A DNA stretch of 64,000 nucleotides from Nocardiopsis metallicus (GCF_014201115.1 NZ_JACHDO010000001.1:310001-374000), one strand, 5' to 3'; positions 50,648 to 61,213 are shown, counted from the first letter of the stretch. Notes: generated from the letters alone by a model not told the origin. Translations and numbers: made by a program.

Positions 50648-50855
50648 ACCCTGGAAGCCCTTCGGGGAGGGCGGTGCGTGTCGAAAGAGGGAACCCGGTG
50701 CGAATCCGGGACTGCCCCGCAGCGGTGAGTGGGAACGACTGTCGCCATAAGCACTGGTGATCCGACCGGAAAAGTCGGAAACTGGGAAGCGGTGACCGGT
50801 AGGAGACCCGGCGGCCACGCCGGAAGCGCCCACGAGTCCGAAGACCTGCCTCCAC
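50648..50855 (+). ncRNA. Cobalamin (B12) riboswitch
   Basis: Conserved core: AAAGAGGGAACCCGGTGCG then AATCCGGGACTGCCCCGCA and CGGTGAG. After a variable part come AGTCGGAAACTGG and GTAGGAGACCC, ending with GAGTCCGAAGACCTGCC at about 50833-50849. It lies in the 560-nt leader of metE. With bound cobalamin such RNAs shut off metE so that B12-dependent methionine synthase is used instead. The 5' edge is approximate. About 150 nt separate it from the start codon, enough for an expression platform. Confidence 0.93.
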
Positions 50856-51009
50856 CCGGCGGTGCACCCGTGCCGCCGGTGGTCCCGCGCCCCGAGGGAG
50901 GGCCGAGGGCGGGCACAGCCGTGCGCCGATCCGGCGCTCCCCGGCATGCCCGCGCCCTCGCTCGCCTCGCGGCCGGTACCCGGCTTTCGACGAGGGAGAG
51001 AAGCTCTTC

Positions 51010-53286
51010 ATGTCTACGAACCCGGCCGCCCGGCCGCCCGTGCGGTCCACGGTGCACGGTTACCCGCGGATCGGCCCCGATCGCGAACTCAAGCGCGCCA
51101 GTGAGTCCTACTGGAAGGGCACCACCACCGCCGCCGAACTCGACGCCGTCGCCGCCGAGCTCCGCAAGGGCGTCTACGCCCAGCTGCGCGAGGCCGGTGT
51201 GGACGACCTGCCGTCCAACACCTTCTCCTACTACGACCACGTGCTGGACACGGCGGTCCTGTTCGACCTCGTGCCCTCGCGCTTCACCTCCCCGGCCCAG
51301 GCCGGGGACCGGGACGAGCAGCTGCGCCGCTACTTCGCCCTCGCCCGCGGGGTGCAGGGGGCCACTCCGCTGGAGATGACCAAGTGGTTCGACACCAACT
51401 ACCACTACCTCGTCCCCGAGCTCTCCCCGAGCACCCGCCCGCGCCTGGTCGGTGACAAGCCCGTCGCCGAGTTCCGCGAGGCCGCCGAGGCCGGTTTCCA
51501 GACCCGCCCCGTGCTGGTCGGCCCGCTGACCTTCCTCATGCTGGCCAAGGCCGCCGACGACGCCCCCGAGGGCTGGGAGCCCGTCGAGCTGCTCGACCAG
51601 CTCCTGGACGCCTACGCCAAGCTCCTGGGCGAGCTCAAGGCCGCCGGCGCCACCGAGGTCCAGCTCGACGAGCCGATCCTGGCCACCGACGAGGGCCGCG
51701 CCGCCGTCGGCCGGCTCGAGCGCGTCTACCAGCGCCTGGGCTCCCTCACCGAGCGCCCCTCCCTCCTGGTCTCCACCTACTTCGGATCCATCGGCGCCGC
51801 CGCCCTGCGCGTGCTCAAGGACTCCCCGGTGGAGGCTGTGGGCCTGGACCTGGTCACCGACTCCGAGGGTGTCGCGGACCTCGCCGCGGTCTCCGGCCTC
51901 GGCTCCACCCGCCTGGTCGCGGGCTTGGTGGACGGCCGCAACGTCTGGCGTACCGACCTGCCCGCCGCCGTGGCGGAGCTGGGTACCCTGCTCGCCCTCA
52001 GCGACGAGCTCACCGTGAGCACCTCGTGCTCGCTGCTGCACGTGCCCATCGACCTGGACGCCGAGACCTCCCTGGACCCCGAGCTGCGCGGGGCACTGGC
52101 CTTCGCCAAGCAGAAAGCCAAGGAGGTGGCCCTGCTCGGCCGCGTCCTGACCGAGGGCGAGGACGCGGAGTTCGACGCCGCCAGGGCCCAGAACCCGTCC
52201 TTCACCGACGCCCGCGTGCGCGCCCGTCTGGACGCTCTGGGCCCGGACGCCTACGAGCGCCCCAAGGAGCGCGGCGCGCCCACGGACATCACGCTCACCA
52301 CGACCACCATCGGGTCGTTCCCGCAGACCCCGGAGCTGCGCCGGGCCCGCGCCGCGCACCGCCGGGGCGAGCTGCCCACGGAGGAGTACGACCAGATCCT
52401 CCGTGCGGAGATCGACCGCGTCATCGCGCTCCAGGAGGAGATCGGACTGGACGTGCTCGTGCACGGCGAGCCCGAGCGCAACGACATGGTCCAGTACTTC
52501 GCGGAGCAGCTGGAGGGCTACGCCACCACCGAGAACGGGTGGGTGCAGTCCTACGGTTCGCGTTGCGTGCGTCCCCCGATCCTGTTCGGTGACGTCTCGC
52601 GTCCCGAGCCGATGACGGTCGAGTGGATCACCTACGCCCAGTCGCGCACGGACAAGCCGGTCAAGGGCATGCTGACCGGTCCGGTCACCATGCTGGCCTG
52701 GTCGTTCGTCCGTACCGACCAGCCGCTCGGGGAGACCGCCCGTCAGGTCGGTCTGGCCCTGCGCGACGAGGTCGCGGACCTGGAGAAGGCGGGTATCCGC
52801 CACATCCAGGTGGACGAGGCGGCCCTGCGCGAGCTGCTGCCCCTGCGCGGGGAGCAGCGTCAGGCATACCTGGACTGGGCGGTCAACTCGTTCCGTCTGG
52901 CCACCTCGGGCGTGGCGGCGACCACCACGATCCACACGCACATGTGCTATTCGGAGTTCAACCAGATCGTCGGCGGCATCGAGGCGCTGGACGCCGACGT
53001 CACCAGCGTCGAGGCGGCTCGCTCGCGCATGGAGGTCGTGGAGGCCCTGGGCCGGCGCGGCTACAAGCGGGGGATCGGCCCGGGCGTGTACGACATCCAC
53101 TCGCCGCGGGTGCCCTCGGTCGAGGAGATCGAGGCCTCGCTGCGGCTGGCGGCCTCGCACATCGACGCCGGGAACCTGTGGGCCAACCCGGACTGCGGTC
53201 TGAAGACCCGTGGTTACGAGGAGACCGAGCAGGCGCTGCGCAACATGGTCGAGGCGGCCCGCCGGGTACGCGCAGACCTGGGCTAG
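51010..53286 (+). CDS. metE: Cobalamin-independent methionine synthase
   Basis: Enzyme of 758 aa, full family length, transferring the methyl group from methyltetrahydrofolate polyglutamate to homocysteine. The N-terminal half begins STVHGYPRIGPDRELKRASE, with the SYWKG motif and EMTKWFDTNYHYLVPE. The C-terminal half begins TTTIGSFPQTPELRRARAAH. Zinc ligands for homocysteine are His644 and Cys646 in HTHMCYSEF and Cys729 in NPDCGLKTRG. Start ATG 51010 follows GAGGGAGAGAAG by about 10 nt. Expression is controlled by the B12 riboswitch directly upstream. A hairpin terminator follows. Confidence 0.98.
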   Translation: MSTNPAARPPVRSTVHGYPRIGPDRELKRASESYWKGTTTAAELDAVAAELRKGVYAQLREAGVDDLPSNTFSYYDHVLDTAVLFDLVPSRFTSPAQAGDRDEQLRRYFALARGVQGATPLEMTKWFDTNYHYLVPELSPSTRPRLVGDKPVAEFREAAEAGFQTRPVLVGPLTFLMLAKAADDAPEGWEPVELLDQLLDAYAKLLGELKAAGATEVQLDEPILATDEGRAAVGRLERVYQRLGSLTERPSLLVSTYFGSIGAAALRVLKDSPVEAVGLDLVTDSEGVADLAAVSGLGSTRLVAGLVDGRNVWRTDLPAAVAELGTLLALSDELTVSTSCSLLHVPIDLDAETSLDPELRGALAFAKQKAKEVALLGRVLTEGEDAEFDAARAQNPSFTDARVRARLDALGPDAYERPKERGAPTDITLTTTTIGSFPQTPELRRARAAHRRGELPTEEYDQILRAEIDRVIALQEEIGLDVLVHGEPERNDMVQYFAEQLEGYATTENGWVQSYGSRCVRPPILFGDVSRPEPMTVEWITYAQSRTDKPVKGMLTGPVTMLAWSFVRTDQPLGETARQVGLALRDEVADLEKAGIRHIQVDEAALRELLPLRGEQRQAYLDWAVNSFRLATSGVAATTTIHTHMCYSEFNQIVGGIEALDADVTSVEAARSRMEVVEALGRRGYKRGIGPGVYDIHSPRVPSVEEIEASLRLAASHIDAGNLWANPDCGLKTRGYEETEQALRNMVEAARRVRADLG

Positions 53287-53321
53287 GCACGCGCCACCAG
53301 GGCGAGACCAGGCGATGAGAA

Positions 53322-53350
53322 AGGGGGCCGCGGCACTGCCGCGGCCCCCT
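53322..53350. terminator. Terminator after metE
   Basis: Perfect 13-bp stem AGGGGGCCGCGGC with GCCGCGGCCCCCT around a 3-nt loop, 35 nt after the metE stop and before the end of the converging membrane protein gene. Confidence 0.9.
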
Positions 53351-53387
53351 CCGTGGCCTCGGGTACTCCGTACCCTCGACGCTGTTA

Positions 53388-54440
53388 CTAGCCGGCGGCG
53401 AGGACGTTGAGGGCCTCGTTGGCGACGTCGAGCATGCTCTCCTCGACGTTGTCCGGCATGACGAAGTCAACGCTGTCGTCAGTGTAGTTGCTGAGTTCGT
53501 AGTTGATCTCGATGATGAGGTTGTCCTGGCGGATGACCAGCATGGCCTCGGGGAACGAGTTGCCGAGCGAGTCGTTCATCGTGGTGCTGATGAAGTACGC
53601 CTCGCTGCCCAGGCCGTCGATCTCCTTGTCCTCCTCGACGTCGTCGGCGCTGTAACGATCGCTGTAGCCATCGCCGCGCAGATTCTCCAGCGTGTACTCG
53701 ATGTCCGTGGAGGCGGCCTCGGGGGAGTCGGTGGCGCTGAAGGGCAGCTTGAAGGTGACGTCCAGGTAGCCGGTGGTGCTGTCGGCGTTGTCCGGCACGC
53801 CGCCGCGGCTGGAGGAACCGGTGCAGCTCGCCCGGTTGTCCGAGACGTTCTTCCTGCCCTCACCGCTGAGGTGGAAGTCCGACTGGGTCGTCTCGGTGAA
53901 GACGTCGCAGGGCTCGGTGGGCAGTCCGTGCGGCGGATCGCCGAGGTCGCCGCCGGTGTTCGCCGGCTCTTCCTCAGGCTCTTCCTCGGTGGACTCAGGC
54001 TCTTCCTCGGGGTCACCGGCGGCCTCGGAGGCATCGCCGGGACCGACCGCGACCTGTTCGCCTTCGCCGCGGTTGCCGTTGGTGACCAGCATGACGACCA
54101 CGGCGATCACCAGAACGATGATGACCGCGCCGCCGCCGATGACCACCCACAGGCCGGCCTTGCTGCCGCCGCCCTGGGGCGGCTGGGCGGGCGGGTACCC
54201 GCCGGGACCGGCGGGACCGGCGCCGTAGGGCGGCTGGCCGCCCGCGTACATGCCCTGGTCCTGGCCGGGGACGCCGGGGCCGCCCGGGTAGGGGGCCTGA
54301 CCGTAGCCGGGCTGGCCGCCGGTGCCGGGGTCGCCGTAAGGGCCTCCCTGCGGCTGGCCGTAGGGCGGCTGGCCGCCGGTGCCGTCCCCGCCACCGTAAG
54401 GGTTCTGCGGTGGTTGGTTGTAAGGTCCGTTTTCGCTCAT
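53388..54440 (-). CDS. Unknown membrane protein with Pro/Gly/Tyr/Gln-rich cytoplasmic tail
   Basis: Protein of 350 aa in three parts. Residues 1-95 are a low-complexity cytoplasmic region of PYGQ/GGPYGD/PPQ repeats. One membrane segment (GLWVVIGGGAVIIVLVIAVV) lies at about 97-120. An extracellular part begins with an acidic Glu/Pro linker and continues as a folded domain: EPCDVFTETTQSDFHLSG, RASCTGSSSRGG (probable disulfide), YLDVTFKLPF and MLVIRQDNLIIEINYEL. This resembles actinobacterial DUF3558-like or sensor-type surface proteins, but I cannot name the family. Start ATG 54440 has GAGGGGAG 6 nt upstream. Disordered PGYQ-rich tails can drive protein clustering (inference). Confidence 0.8.
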   Translation of the reverse strand: MSENGPYNQPPQNPYGGGDGTGGQPPYGQPQGGPYGDPGTGGQPGYGQAPYPGGPGVPGQDQGMYAGGQPPYGAGPAGPGGYPPAQPPQGGGSKAGLWVVIGGGAVIIVLVIAVVVMLVTNGNRGEGEQVAVGPGDASEAAGDPEEEPESTEEEPEEEPANTGGDLGDPPHGLPTEPCDVFTETTQSDFHLSGEGRKNVSDNRASCTGSSSRGGVPDNADSTTGYLDVTFKLPFSATDSPEAASTDIEYTLENLRGDGYSDRYSADDVEEDKEIDGLGSEAYFISTTMNDSLGNSFPEAMLVIRQDNLIIEINYELSNYTDDSVDFVMPDNVEESMLDVANEALNVLAAG

Positions 54441-55151
54441 GGCTCCCCTCGCCCGGTGATGTGGTGACCGTGTTGTCTTAGGCGCACGTTTGCGCCTGTG
54501 GGTTCTCACGAGTTCCCGTGGCGGCCACCGGCGGATCGCCGGGGTGGTGACAGCACGGGGAACCGTGGGGGAGGTGGGCCCGCCTCGGACGCCGTTACCG
54601 CGGGCGAGAGCGGGTGGGCGAGGGCAGGAGTTCCCCGTGTCGTGAGGAAGGTCCCCGGTTCAAACGGGGCTCCGACCGCCGCGTGTGGAGCCGGCGGGCC
54701 GGTTCCCCGCAGGCCAGGGGTCGGGACGCCTTGCATCCTAACCGCGACTGGTGTGTGAGGGGCAGGTCGGACCGGGGTCAACAGGGTGAATCGTCACCGT
54801 TTCGTGCTTAGCGCGCGCGAGCTCACATTCCACGTGACTCAATCGTGACACCGAATCGTGGACAGGCTGATCAGGTATTAGGTAATGGGAGGCGTCAGCA
54901 TTAAGGTCTTTCGTCACCTGAGGCCTGGATGAAGGCTTTTCCTGTGAAATGCGCTACTGCGTCGGGTGGAGGGCGGTGATCGCAGAGTGAGGGCCGTGAC
55001 CGGTTGTGGCCACAGGGGCGTCGAAGATCAGGTACCGGAGACCAGGTGGTTGCGCGTATCGGTTCCGCGGCCGCGAGCTGCCTGCTGTGAACCTACGCCT
55101 CGGCCTGCGCCACGCGGCGATCCCCCGTCAGGACCGATGCTCACAACGTGG
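54441..55151. other. 711-bp region without a supported gene
   Basis: Holds the promoter of the leftward membrane protein gene near 54450-54600. Around 54652-54669 a tRNA T-arm-like stem (CCCCGGTTCAAACGGGG) appears without the rest of a cloverleaf. The part 54785-54960 is less GC-rich with direct TCGTGACAC/TCGTCACC-like words; a regulatory role is possible. The right part is the spacer before the end of the coiled-coil wall protein gene. Confidence 0.4.
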
Positions 55152-56279
55152 TCAGAACATCGAGATGTGCACGTGGTCGAAGTGGTTCTCGGTGAGGTTG
55201 CCCCGGTCCGACATCGGGCGCCAGTCGGTGTCGCCGCGGCGCACGTCCCAGATCTGCTGCCGGTAGATGATGTACATGATCCCCAGGGTGTCGGCGTTCT
55301 CCATCGCCCATTCGGAGATCGCCCAGCCGCGGTCGATCTCGGCCTGCGTGGGCATGCCCCCGCTCGGGTGCAGCATGAAGTCGCAGGCCCGGCCCTTGGG
55401 GTGCTCGCCGACCACCCAGCCGCCCACGGCCCGGTAGCAGCCGACACCGCCCACGTCGTCCCCGCGCCCGAACTCCTCGATCACCAGGTCGCGCATCTGC
55501 TCCGTGCGCGGGGTGAGGTTGTTGTGCGGCTGCATGGGCTGGTTCGGGTGGTCGGCGATCAGGGCGTGCACCTCGGTGCGGCGCTCCTCCAGGGCGTCCA
55601 GGTCCTCCTGGGCCTCGGCCAGCAGCTCCTCGGCGTTGGCCTGCGCGACCTCATCGCGGGAGAGCGCCTGGGCGAGCTGGTCGATCTTCTCCTGGTTGGT
55701 GGTGGAGAGGTAGTCGATGACCACCGCGCGGTCGATGACCTCGTCCGGATCGGCCTCCACGAACAGCGACATCGACGGGTCGATCCCGCTGTTGGTGTAG
55801 GTGGCCACCGCCAGGGAGACCACCTGGTCACGGGCGTCCCGCACGTCCTGGCGGGTGCCTTCGGCGCGGCTCTCGGCCCGCTCGGCCTCCTCGATGACCG
55901 CCTCCATGTCGCGCAGCTCGCCCTGGAACTCCTCGGTCAGGTCCGCGGCGCGCGACTGGAGGTCGCTCATGCTCTCCGGCTCCCGCGGGAGGAGCCCGGG
56001 GGCCGGGGCGGCCGAGGCCGGCAGCGGTGTCAGAGCCGTCGCGCCGAGCAGGGACAAGGAGACCACGGCCACCCGGCTCCGGCCCGGGCGCGCCAGGGCG
56101 GGCAACACCCGCGGCAGGGGCCCGGCGCAGTCGGCGAGGACCTCCCGCCAGGTGCGGGCGGGAGGATCGGGCGCCCAGAAGTCGGCGTACTCGTCCCCGG
56201 CCTTCACTGTGCTGCCGGCCTTCGCTGTGTCATCGAACTGCGCTGGGCCTTCGAACTGCGCTGGGTCCTCAAACTGCAC
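55152..56279 (-). CDS. Secreted coiled-coil protein with M15-like C-terminal domain (putative wall hydrolase)
   Basis: Protein of 375 aa from GTG 56279, which has GAGGAGCG 9 nt upstream. A 60-residue N-terminal extension (FEDPAQFEGPAQFDDTAKAG, DEYADFWAPDPPARTW) precedes an export signal (VAVVSLSLLGATALTPLPAS, then AAPAPG). Residues about 105-240 form a long coiled coil (EEFQGELRDMEAVIEEAERA, EELLAEAQEDLDALEERRTE). The last 120 residues form an M15-peptidase-like domain: AVGGWVVGEHPKGRACDFML (H-x6-D-like), GIMYIIYRQQIWD and the final HFDHVHISMF His residues. NlpC/RipA-like architecture suggests peptidoglycan remodelling. Whether the M15-like domain cuts is uncertain. Confidence 0.85.
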   Translation of the reverse strand: MQFEDPAQFEGPAQFDDTAKAGSTVKAGDEYADFWAPDPPARTWREVLADCAGPLPRVLPALARPGRSRVAVVSLSLLGATALTPLPASAAPAPGLLPREPESMSDLQSRAADLTEEFQGELRDMEAVIEEAERAESRAEGTRQDVRDARDQVVSLAVATYTNSGIDPSMSLFVEADPDEVIDRAVVIDYLSTTNQEKIDQLAQALSRDEVAQANAEELLAEAQEDLDALEERRTEVHALIADHPNQPMQPHNNLTPRTEQMRDLVIEEFGRGDDVGGVGCYRAVGGWVVGEHPKGRACDFMLHPSGGMPTQAEIDRGWAISEWAMENADTLGIMYIIYRQQIWDVRRGDTDWRPMSDRGNLTENHFDHVHISMF

Positions 56280-56905
56280 GGTGTGGTCGCTCCTCGGCTC
56301 CACGCGCGGCCCCCTGCGGGTACGGGGGCGCTGTGGACGCGTCTGCTCGTCTTTCCCGGGCGGGGCGCGGCGGCCGTCCGACGGCCGGGCCCTCGACATC
56401 CGCGGCGCGAATACGCCGGGGAGAGTAACGGGACGGTAATGAGTGTAGGCACTCACACGGACCAACGGGAGGGGCGAGGGGATTCACACGTCCGGCAAAC
56501 GCCCCAATGTGTTGTAAATAACCGTATGAGGGCCAGGGATTTTGCCGAACCGACCCGTCCGATCATGGTTGAGTTGGTTCCGTGAAGGCTCCTGAGCACG
56601 TCAAAGCGACCCCCGCCACCACGGCGGACACCACCCGGCGGTGCGTTCCGCTGCCCGGCGGTCGCTGTCGTATGCCCCGTTAGTCACCTCTGACACCGAG
56701 CCGCGCCCGGCGCCACGCGCCGGAGCCACCCCCAGGGCCGCCCTCCACGCGCCCCGCGACCGCCGGCACCGGCGCGTCGCCGCCGCCCGCCAGGTGAGCG
56801 CTTCGTACGCTCGGGTGTGGACGTCGAACCCACGCTGAGTCCAGAGCCATCCCCTGCCCGAGAGCGGCCGCTGGGACACCACCGCCAGACGTCGATGGGA
56901 AAACC
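56280..56905. other. 626-bp divergent region between wall protein and metNIQ
   Basis: No gene supported. The left part (56430-56590) is comparatively A+T-rich (GTTGTAAATAACCG, GGTAATGAG) and should hold the promoter of the leftward wall protein. The right part leads into metN. I looked for a SAM riboswitch there and did not recognise one. Small hairpins are present but none is diagnostic. Confidence 0.45.
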
Positions 56906-57874
56906 GTGATTGACGCAGTGGGTCTACACAAGACCTACAGGTTGAAGAAACGCCAGGTGCACGCCCTGAACGGGGTGGACCTGCATGTCGAGTCCGGCGA
57001 GATCTTCGGGGTCGTGGGCCAGAGCGGTGCGGGCAAGAGCACCCTCCTGCGCTCAGTGAACCTCCTGGAGCGCCCGGACAGCGGCACCGTGACCGTCGGG
57101 GACGAGGAACTCACCTCCCTGCGCGGTGCCCGGCTGCGCGCGGCCCGGCGGGGGATCGGCATGGTGCACCAGCACTTCGCCCTGCTCTCCTCGCGCACGG
57201 TCGCGGGCAACGTCGGCTTCCCCCTGGAGGTCGCCGGGGTCTCCCGCGCCAAGCGGGCCGCCCGGGTGGGCGAACTCCTGGAACTGGTCGGCCTGGCGGA
57301 CAAGGCGCGCGCCTACCCCTCCCAGCTCTCCGGCGGGCAGAAGCAGCGCGTGGGCATCGCCCGCGCGCTGGCCTCCAACCCCCCGGTGCTGCTGAGCGAC
57401 GAGGCCACCTCGGCGCTGGATCCGGCCACCACCGACTCGATCCTGGCCCTGCTGCGCCGCCTGCGCGACGAACTGGGCCTGACCATCCTGCTGATCACCC
57501 ACGAGATGGACGTGATCAAGCGGATCTGCGACTCCGCGGCGATCATGGAGAACGGTGAGTTCCGCGAGTCCGGCCGCGTGCTGGACCTCATCGGCACCCC
57601 CGGCTCCCTGCTGGCCCGCTCACTCTTCCCGCTGCCGGACAACGGCGGACCCGAGAGCGTGGTCATCACCTACCCGCGCTCCTTCGACGAGCCGTTCATG
57701 TCCGAGCTCACCCGCCGCTTCGACGTGGACGTGAACATCCTCGGCGGCGGTGTGGAACAGGTGGCGGGCCAGTCCGTGGGCCGACTCAGCGTCGACATGC
57801 GCGGCGAGCACCGCCGTGAGGCGCTCACCTACCTGTCCGAGCACGGCCTGCTGGTCGAGGAGGCCGGAAAGTGA
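56906..57874 (+). CDS. metN: Methionine ABC importer, ATP-binding protein MetN
   Basis: ATPase of 322 aa. Walker A VVGQSGAGKSTLLRSVNLLE, Q-loop region MVHQHFALLSSRTV, signature LSGGQKQRVGIARALASNP, Walker B VLLSDEATSALDP and H-loop LLITHEMDVIKRI. The C-terminal NIL domain (VVITYPRSFDEPFMSELTRR, DVDVNILGGGVEQVAGQSVG) binds methionine for feedback control in homologs. GTG 56906 starts the protein. The stop overlaps the metI start (GTGA). It works with MetI and MetQ at the membrane, importing D/L-methionine. No S-box RNA was recognised upstream. Confidence 0.97.
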   Translation: MIDAVGLHKTYRLKKRQVHALNGVDLHVESGEIFGVVGQSGAGKSTLLRSVNLLERPDSGTVTVGDEELTSLRGARLRAARRGIGMVHQHFALLSSRTVAGNVGFPLEVAGVSRAKRAARVGELLELVGLADKARAYPSQLSGGQKQRVGIARALASNPPVLLSDEATSALDPATTDSILALLRRLRDELGLTILLITHEMDVIKRICDSAAIMENGEFRESGRVLDLIGTPGSLLARSLFPLPDNGGPESVVITYPRSFDEPFMSELTRRFDVDVNILGGGVEQVAGQSVGRLSVDMRGEHRREALTYLSEHGLLVEEAGK

Positions 57875-58602
57875 CCATCAACCCCGCGGACGCCCTCGTT
57901 CTCGCGCAGGACGGCAACGCGCTCACCGCCATCGCCGACTTCATCGCGGCCTGGCCGGCCATGTGGCCCAACCTGTGGATCAGTACCCAGGACACCCTCT
58001 ACATGGTGTGGTGGGCGACGGTCTTCAGCGTGCTGTTCGGCCTGCCCCTGGGCGTGCTGCTGGTCGCCACGGACAAGGGCGGCCTCATCCCGGCCCCGGT
58101 CGTGCGCGCCGTGCTCAGCGCGATCGTCAACATCGGCCGCTCGCTGCCCTTCATCGTGCTGATGGTGGCGGTGCTGACGCTGACCCGCTTCCTGGTGGGC
58201 ACGACCCTGGGCCCCACGGCCGCGATCGTGCCGCTGAGCATCGGCGCCATCCCGTTCTTCGCCCGCCTCGTGGAGACCGCCCTGCGCGAGGTCGACCGCG
58301 AGGTGATCGAGGCCGCGCACGCCATGGGCACCCGCAAGTTCACGATCGTGGGCAAGGTGATGCTGCCCGAGGCCATGGCCGGCCTGATCGCCGGTCTGGT
58401 GATGACCGTGGTCACGCTGATCTCCTACTCGGCTATGGCCGGCGCCATCGGCGGTGGAGGCCTGGGCGACCTGGCCATCCGCCAGGGCTACCAGCGCTTC
58501 GACGACCACTACCTGTGGGCGACCGTGATCCTGCTGATCATCATCGTCCAGGTCGCGCAGAGCCTGGGTGACCTGCTCGTGCGCAGGCTGTCCCGGCGCT
58601 GA
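57871..58602 (+). CDS. metI: Methionine ABC importer, permease MetI
   Basis: Membrane protein of 243 aa with about five to six helices. The first 35 residues include an amphipathic segment (ALTAIADFIAAWPAMWPNLW). The core shows YMVWWATVFSVLFGLPLGVL, IVNIGRSLPFIVLMVAVLTL and the coupling EAA loop ALREVDREVIEAAHAMGTRK. SAMAGAIGGGGLGDLAIRQG and a last helix follow. It starts inside the metN stop codon overlap and is followed after 87 nt by metQ. This is the standard gene order metN-metI-metQ. Confidence 0.96.
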   Translation: MTINPADALVLAQDGNALTAIADFIAAWPAMWPNLWISTQDTLYMVWWATVFSVLFGLPLGVLLVATDKGGLIPAPVVRAVLSAIVNIGRSLPFIVLMVAVLTLTRFLVGTTLGPTAAIVPLSIGAIPFFARLVETALREVDREVIEAAHAMGTRKFTIVGKVMLPEAMAGLIAGLVMTVVTLISYSAMAGAIGGGGLGDLAIRQGYQRFDDHYLWATVILLIIIVQVAQSLGDLLVRRLSRR

Positions 58603-58689
58603 CCCCGGCCACCACCCCCCGCCCCCAGGTATTGCCAGCCCCTCCCCCCACTTCCAGAGTTGTCCGGAACGAACGGCAAGGAGACAGCG

Positions 58690-59550
58690 ATGACAGGGAC
58701 GAACGTGCTGCGGGGGGTCGCCGTGGCCGGTGCCACGGCGGTCCTGCTCGCGGGCTGCGGAAGCGCCAGCGAACGGGCCGCCGACGACGGCGGCGGCGGT
58801 GAGGACGGCGTCGCGACGCTGCGGGTCGGCGCCACCCCGATGCCGCACGCCGAGATCCTGGAGTTCGTCAACGACGAGCTGGCGGCCGACGCGGGCCTGG
58901 CCGTCGAGGTGGTCGAGTACACCGACTACAACCAGCCCAACGCGGCCCTGACCGAGGGTGAGCTGGACGCGAACTACTACCAGACGGTGCCGTTCCTGGA
59001 GGAGTACCTGGCGGGCAACCAGGGCGCCGACCTGGCCTACGTGGCCGACGTGCACCTGGAGGCCTTCGGTGTGTACTCCGAGAGCGTCGAGGACCTGGAC
59101 GACCTGTCCGAGGGCGCGGACATCGCGGTGCCCAACGACTCCTCGAACATGGATCGCGCGCTGCGGCTGCTCGAAGCCCACGACGTGATCACCCTGGCCG
59201 AGGGTACGGACGGGCAGGCCTCGGAGTCCGACATCGAGGACAACCCGCTCGACATCACGATCACCCCGGTGGAGGCGGCCCAGCTGCCGCGCTCGCTCCA
59301 GGACGTGGACGCGGCAGTGGTCAACGGCAACTACGCCCTGGAAGCGGACCTGCCCGAGACCGCCAACGCCCTGGCCTGGGAGGACACCGAGGACAACCCG
59401 TACGCCAACGGCCTGGTGGTGCGTTCGGAGGACGTGGACGCCGAGGACATCGTCCGCCTCAACGACCTCCTGCACAGCCAGGAGGTGCGCGACTTCATGG
59501 AGGAGCGCTGGCAGGGCATCGTGCTCCCGGTCGGGGGCGTCGAAGAGTAG
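58690..59550 (+). CDS. metQ: Methionine-binding lipoprotein MetQ
   Basis: Lipoprotein of 286 aa of the NlpA family. The signal peptide ends in VLLAGC, with the Cys at about residue 22 for lipid attachment, so it is tethered outside the membrane. The mature part has VGATPMPHAEILEFVNDELA, VEYTDYNQPNAALTEGELDA, ANYYQTVPFLEEYLAGN and VPNDSSNMDRALRLLEAHDV. A late helix is LNDLLHSQEVRDFMEERWQG. It captures methionine and delivers it to MetI/MetN. Start ATG 58690 has AAGGAG 7 nt upstream. A strong terminator follows 44 nt after the stop. Confidence 0.96.
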   Translation: MTGTNVLRGVAVAGATAVLLAGCGSASERAADDGGGGEDGVATLRVGATPMPHAEILEFVNDELAADAGLAVEVVEYTDYNQPNAALTEGELDANYYQTVPFLEEYLAGNQGADLAYVADVHLEAFGVYSESVEDLDDLSEGADIAVPNDSSNMDRALRLLEAHDVITLAEGTDGQASESDIEDNPLDITITPVEAAQLPRSLQDVDAAVVNGNYALEADLPETANALAWEDTEDNPYANGLVVRSEDVDAEDIVRLNDLLHSQEVRDFMEERWQGIVLPVGGVEE

Positions 59551-59593
59551 GCGAGTGGTCGTCCAGTCGCTCGGATAGCCGTCCGAACCCGTG

Positions 59594-59629
59594 AACGGCC
59601 CCGGCGGGGGGAGTCCCGCCGGGGCCGTT
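59594..59629 (+). terminator. Terminator of the metNIQ operon
   Basis: Perfect 15-bp stem AACGGCCCCGGCGGG with CCCGCCGGGGCCGTT around a 6-nt loop, followed by a T: a typical intrinsic terminator. Confidence 0.92.
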
Positions 59630-59722
59630 TCCGCGGGGAGCGGACTCCCGGACCCCGGTAACGTTTGGGTTGCGGGCGCACTTCGTTCCGTTGACTTGCG
59701 AGTAGGGGTCTGCTTCGGTGAA

Positions 59723-59736
59723 TGGGAGCGCTCCCA
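59723..59736. promoter_or_regulatory. CebR-type LacI-family operator
   Basis: Perfect 14-bp palindrome TGGGAGCGCTCCCA, the known CebR operator sequence of streptomycetes, 40 nt before the beta-glucosidase start. It should be bound by the LacI-family protein encoded at 61300-62331 and released by cellobiose or related sugars. Confidence 0.93.
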
Positions 59737-59775
59737 AACGATGTTCACCCGCCATGGAAGGTGCGTACCGAAGCA

Positions 59776-61173
<1,398 letters not shown>

Positions 61174-61186
61174 TCCACGAGTGTTC

Positions 61187-61213
61187 GTGGGGCGTCCTAC
61201 TGGGGCGCCCCAC
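61187..61213 (+). terminator. Probable terminator after beta-glucosidase
   Basis: Stem GTGGGGCG with CGCCCCAC (8 bp) around an 11-nt loop, 13 nt after the stop and before the regulator gene. It may only attenuate, because the regulator is in the same direction. Confidence 0.6.

Noticed and set aside
48853..53160. Minus-strand frame of 1435 codons spanning the second deacetylase and all of metE
   Set aside because: Only the part up to 50445 carries deacetylase motifs. The remainder is antisense to metE and its riboswitch and lacks a ribosome site.
54652..54669. T-arm-like CCCCGGTTCAAACGGGG suggesting a tRNA
   Set aside because: No matching acceptor, D- or anticodon arm at the proper distance. 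Regarded as a chance hairpin.
56585..56905. Possible SAM riboswitch ahead of metNIQ
   Set aside because: I could not find the conserved cores of known SAM riboswitch classes. Only generic hairpins are visible.
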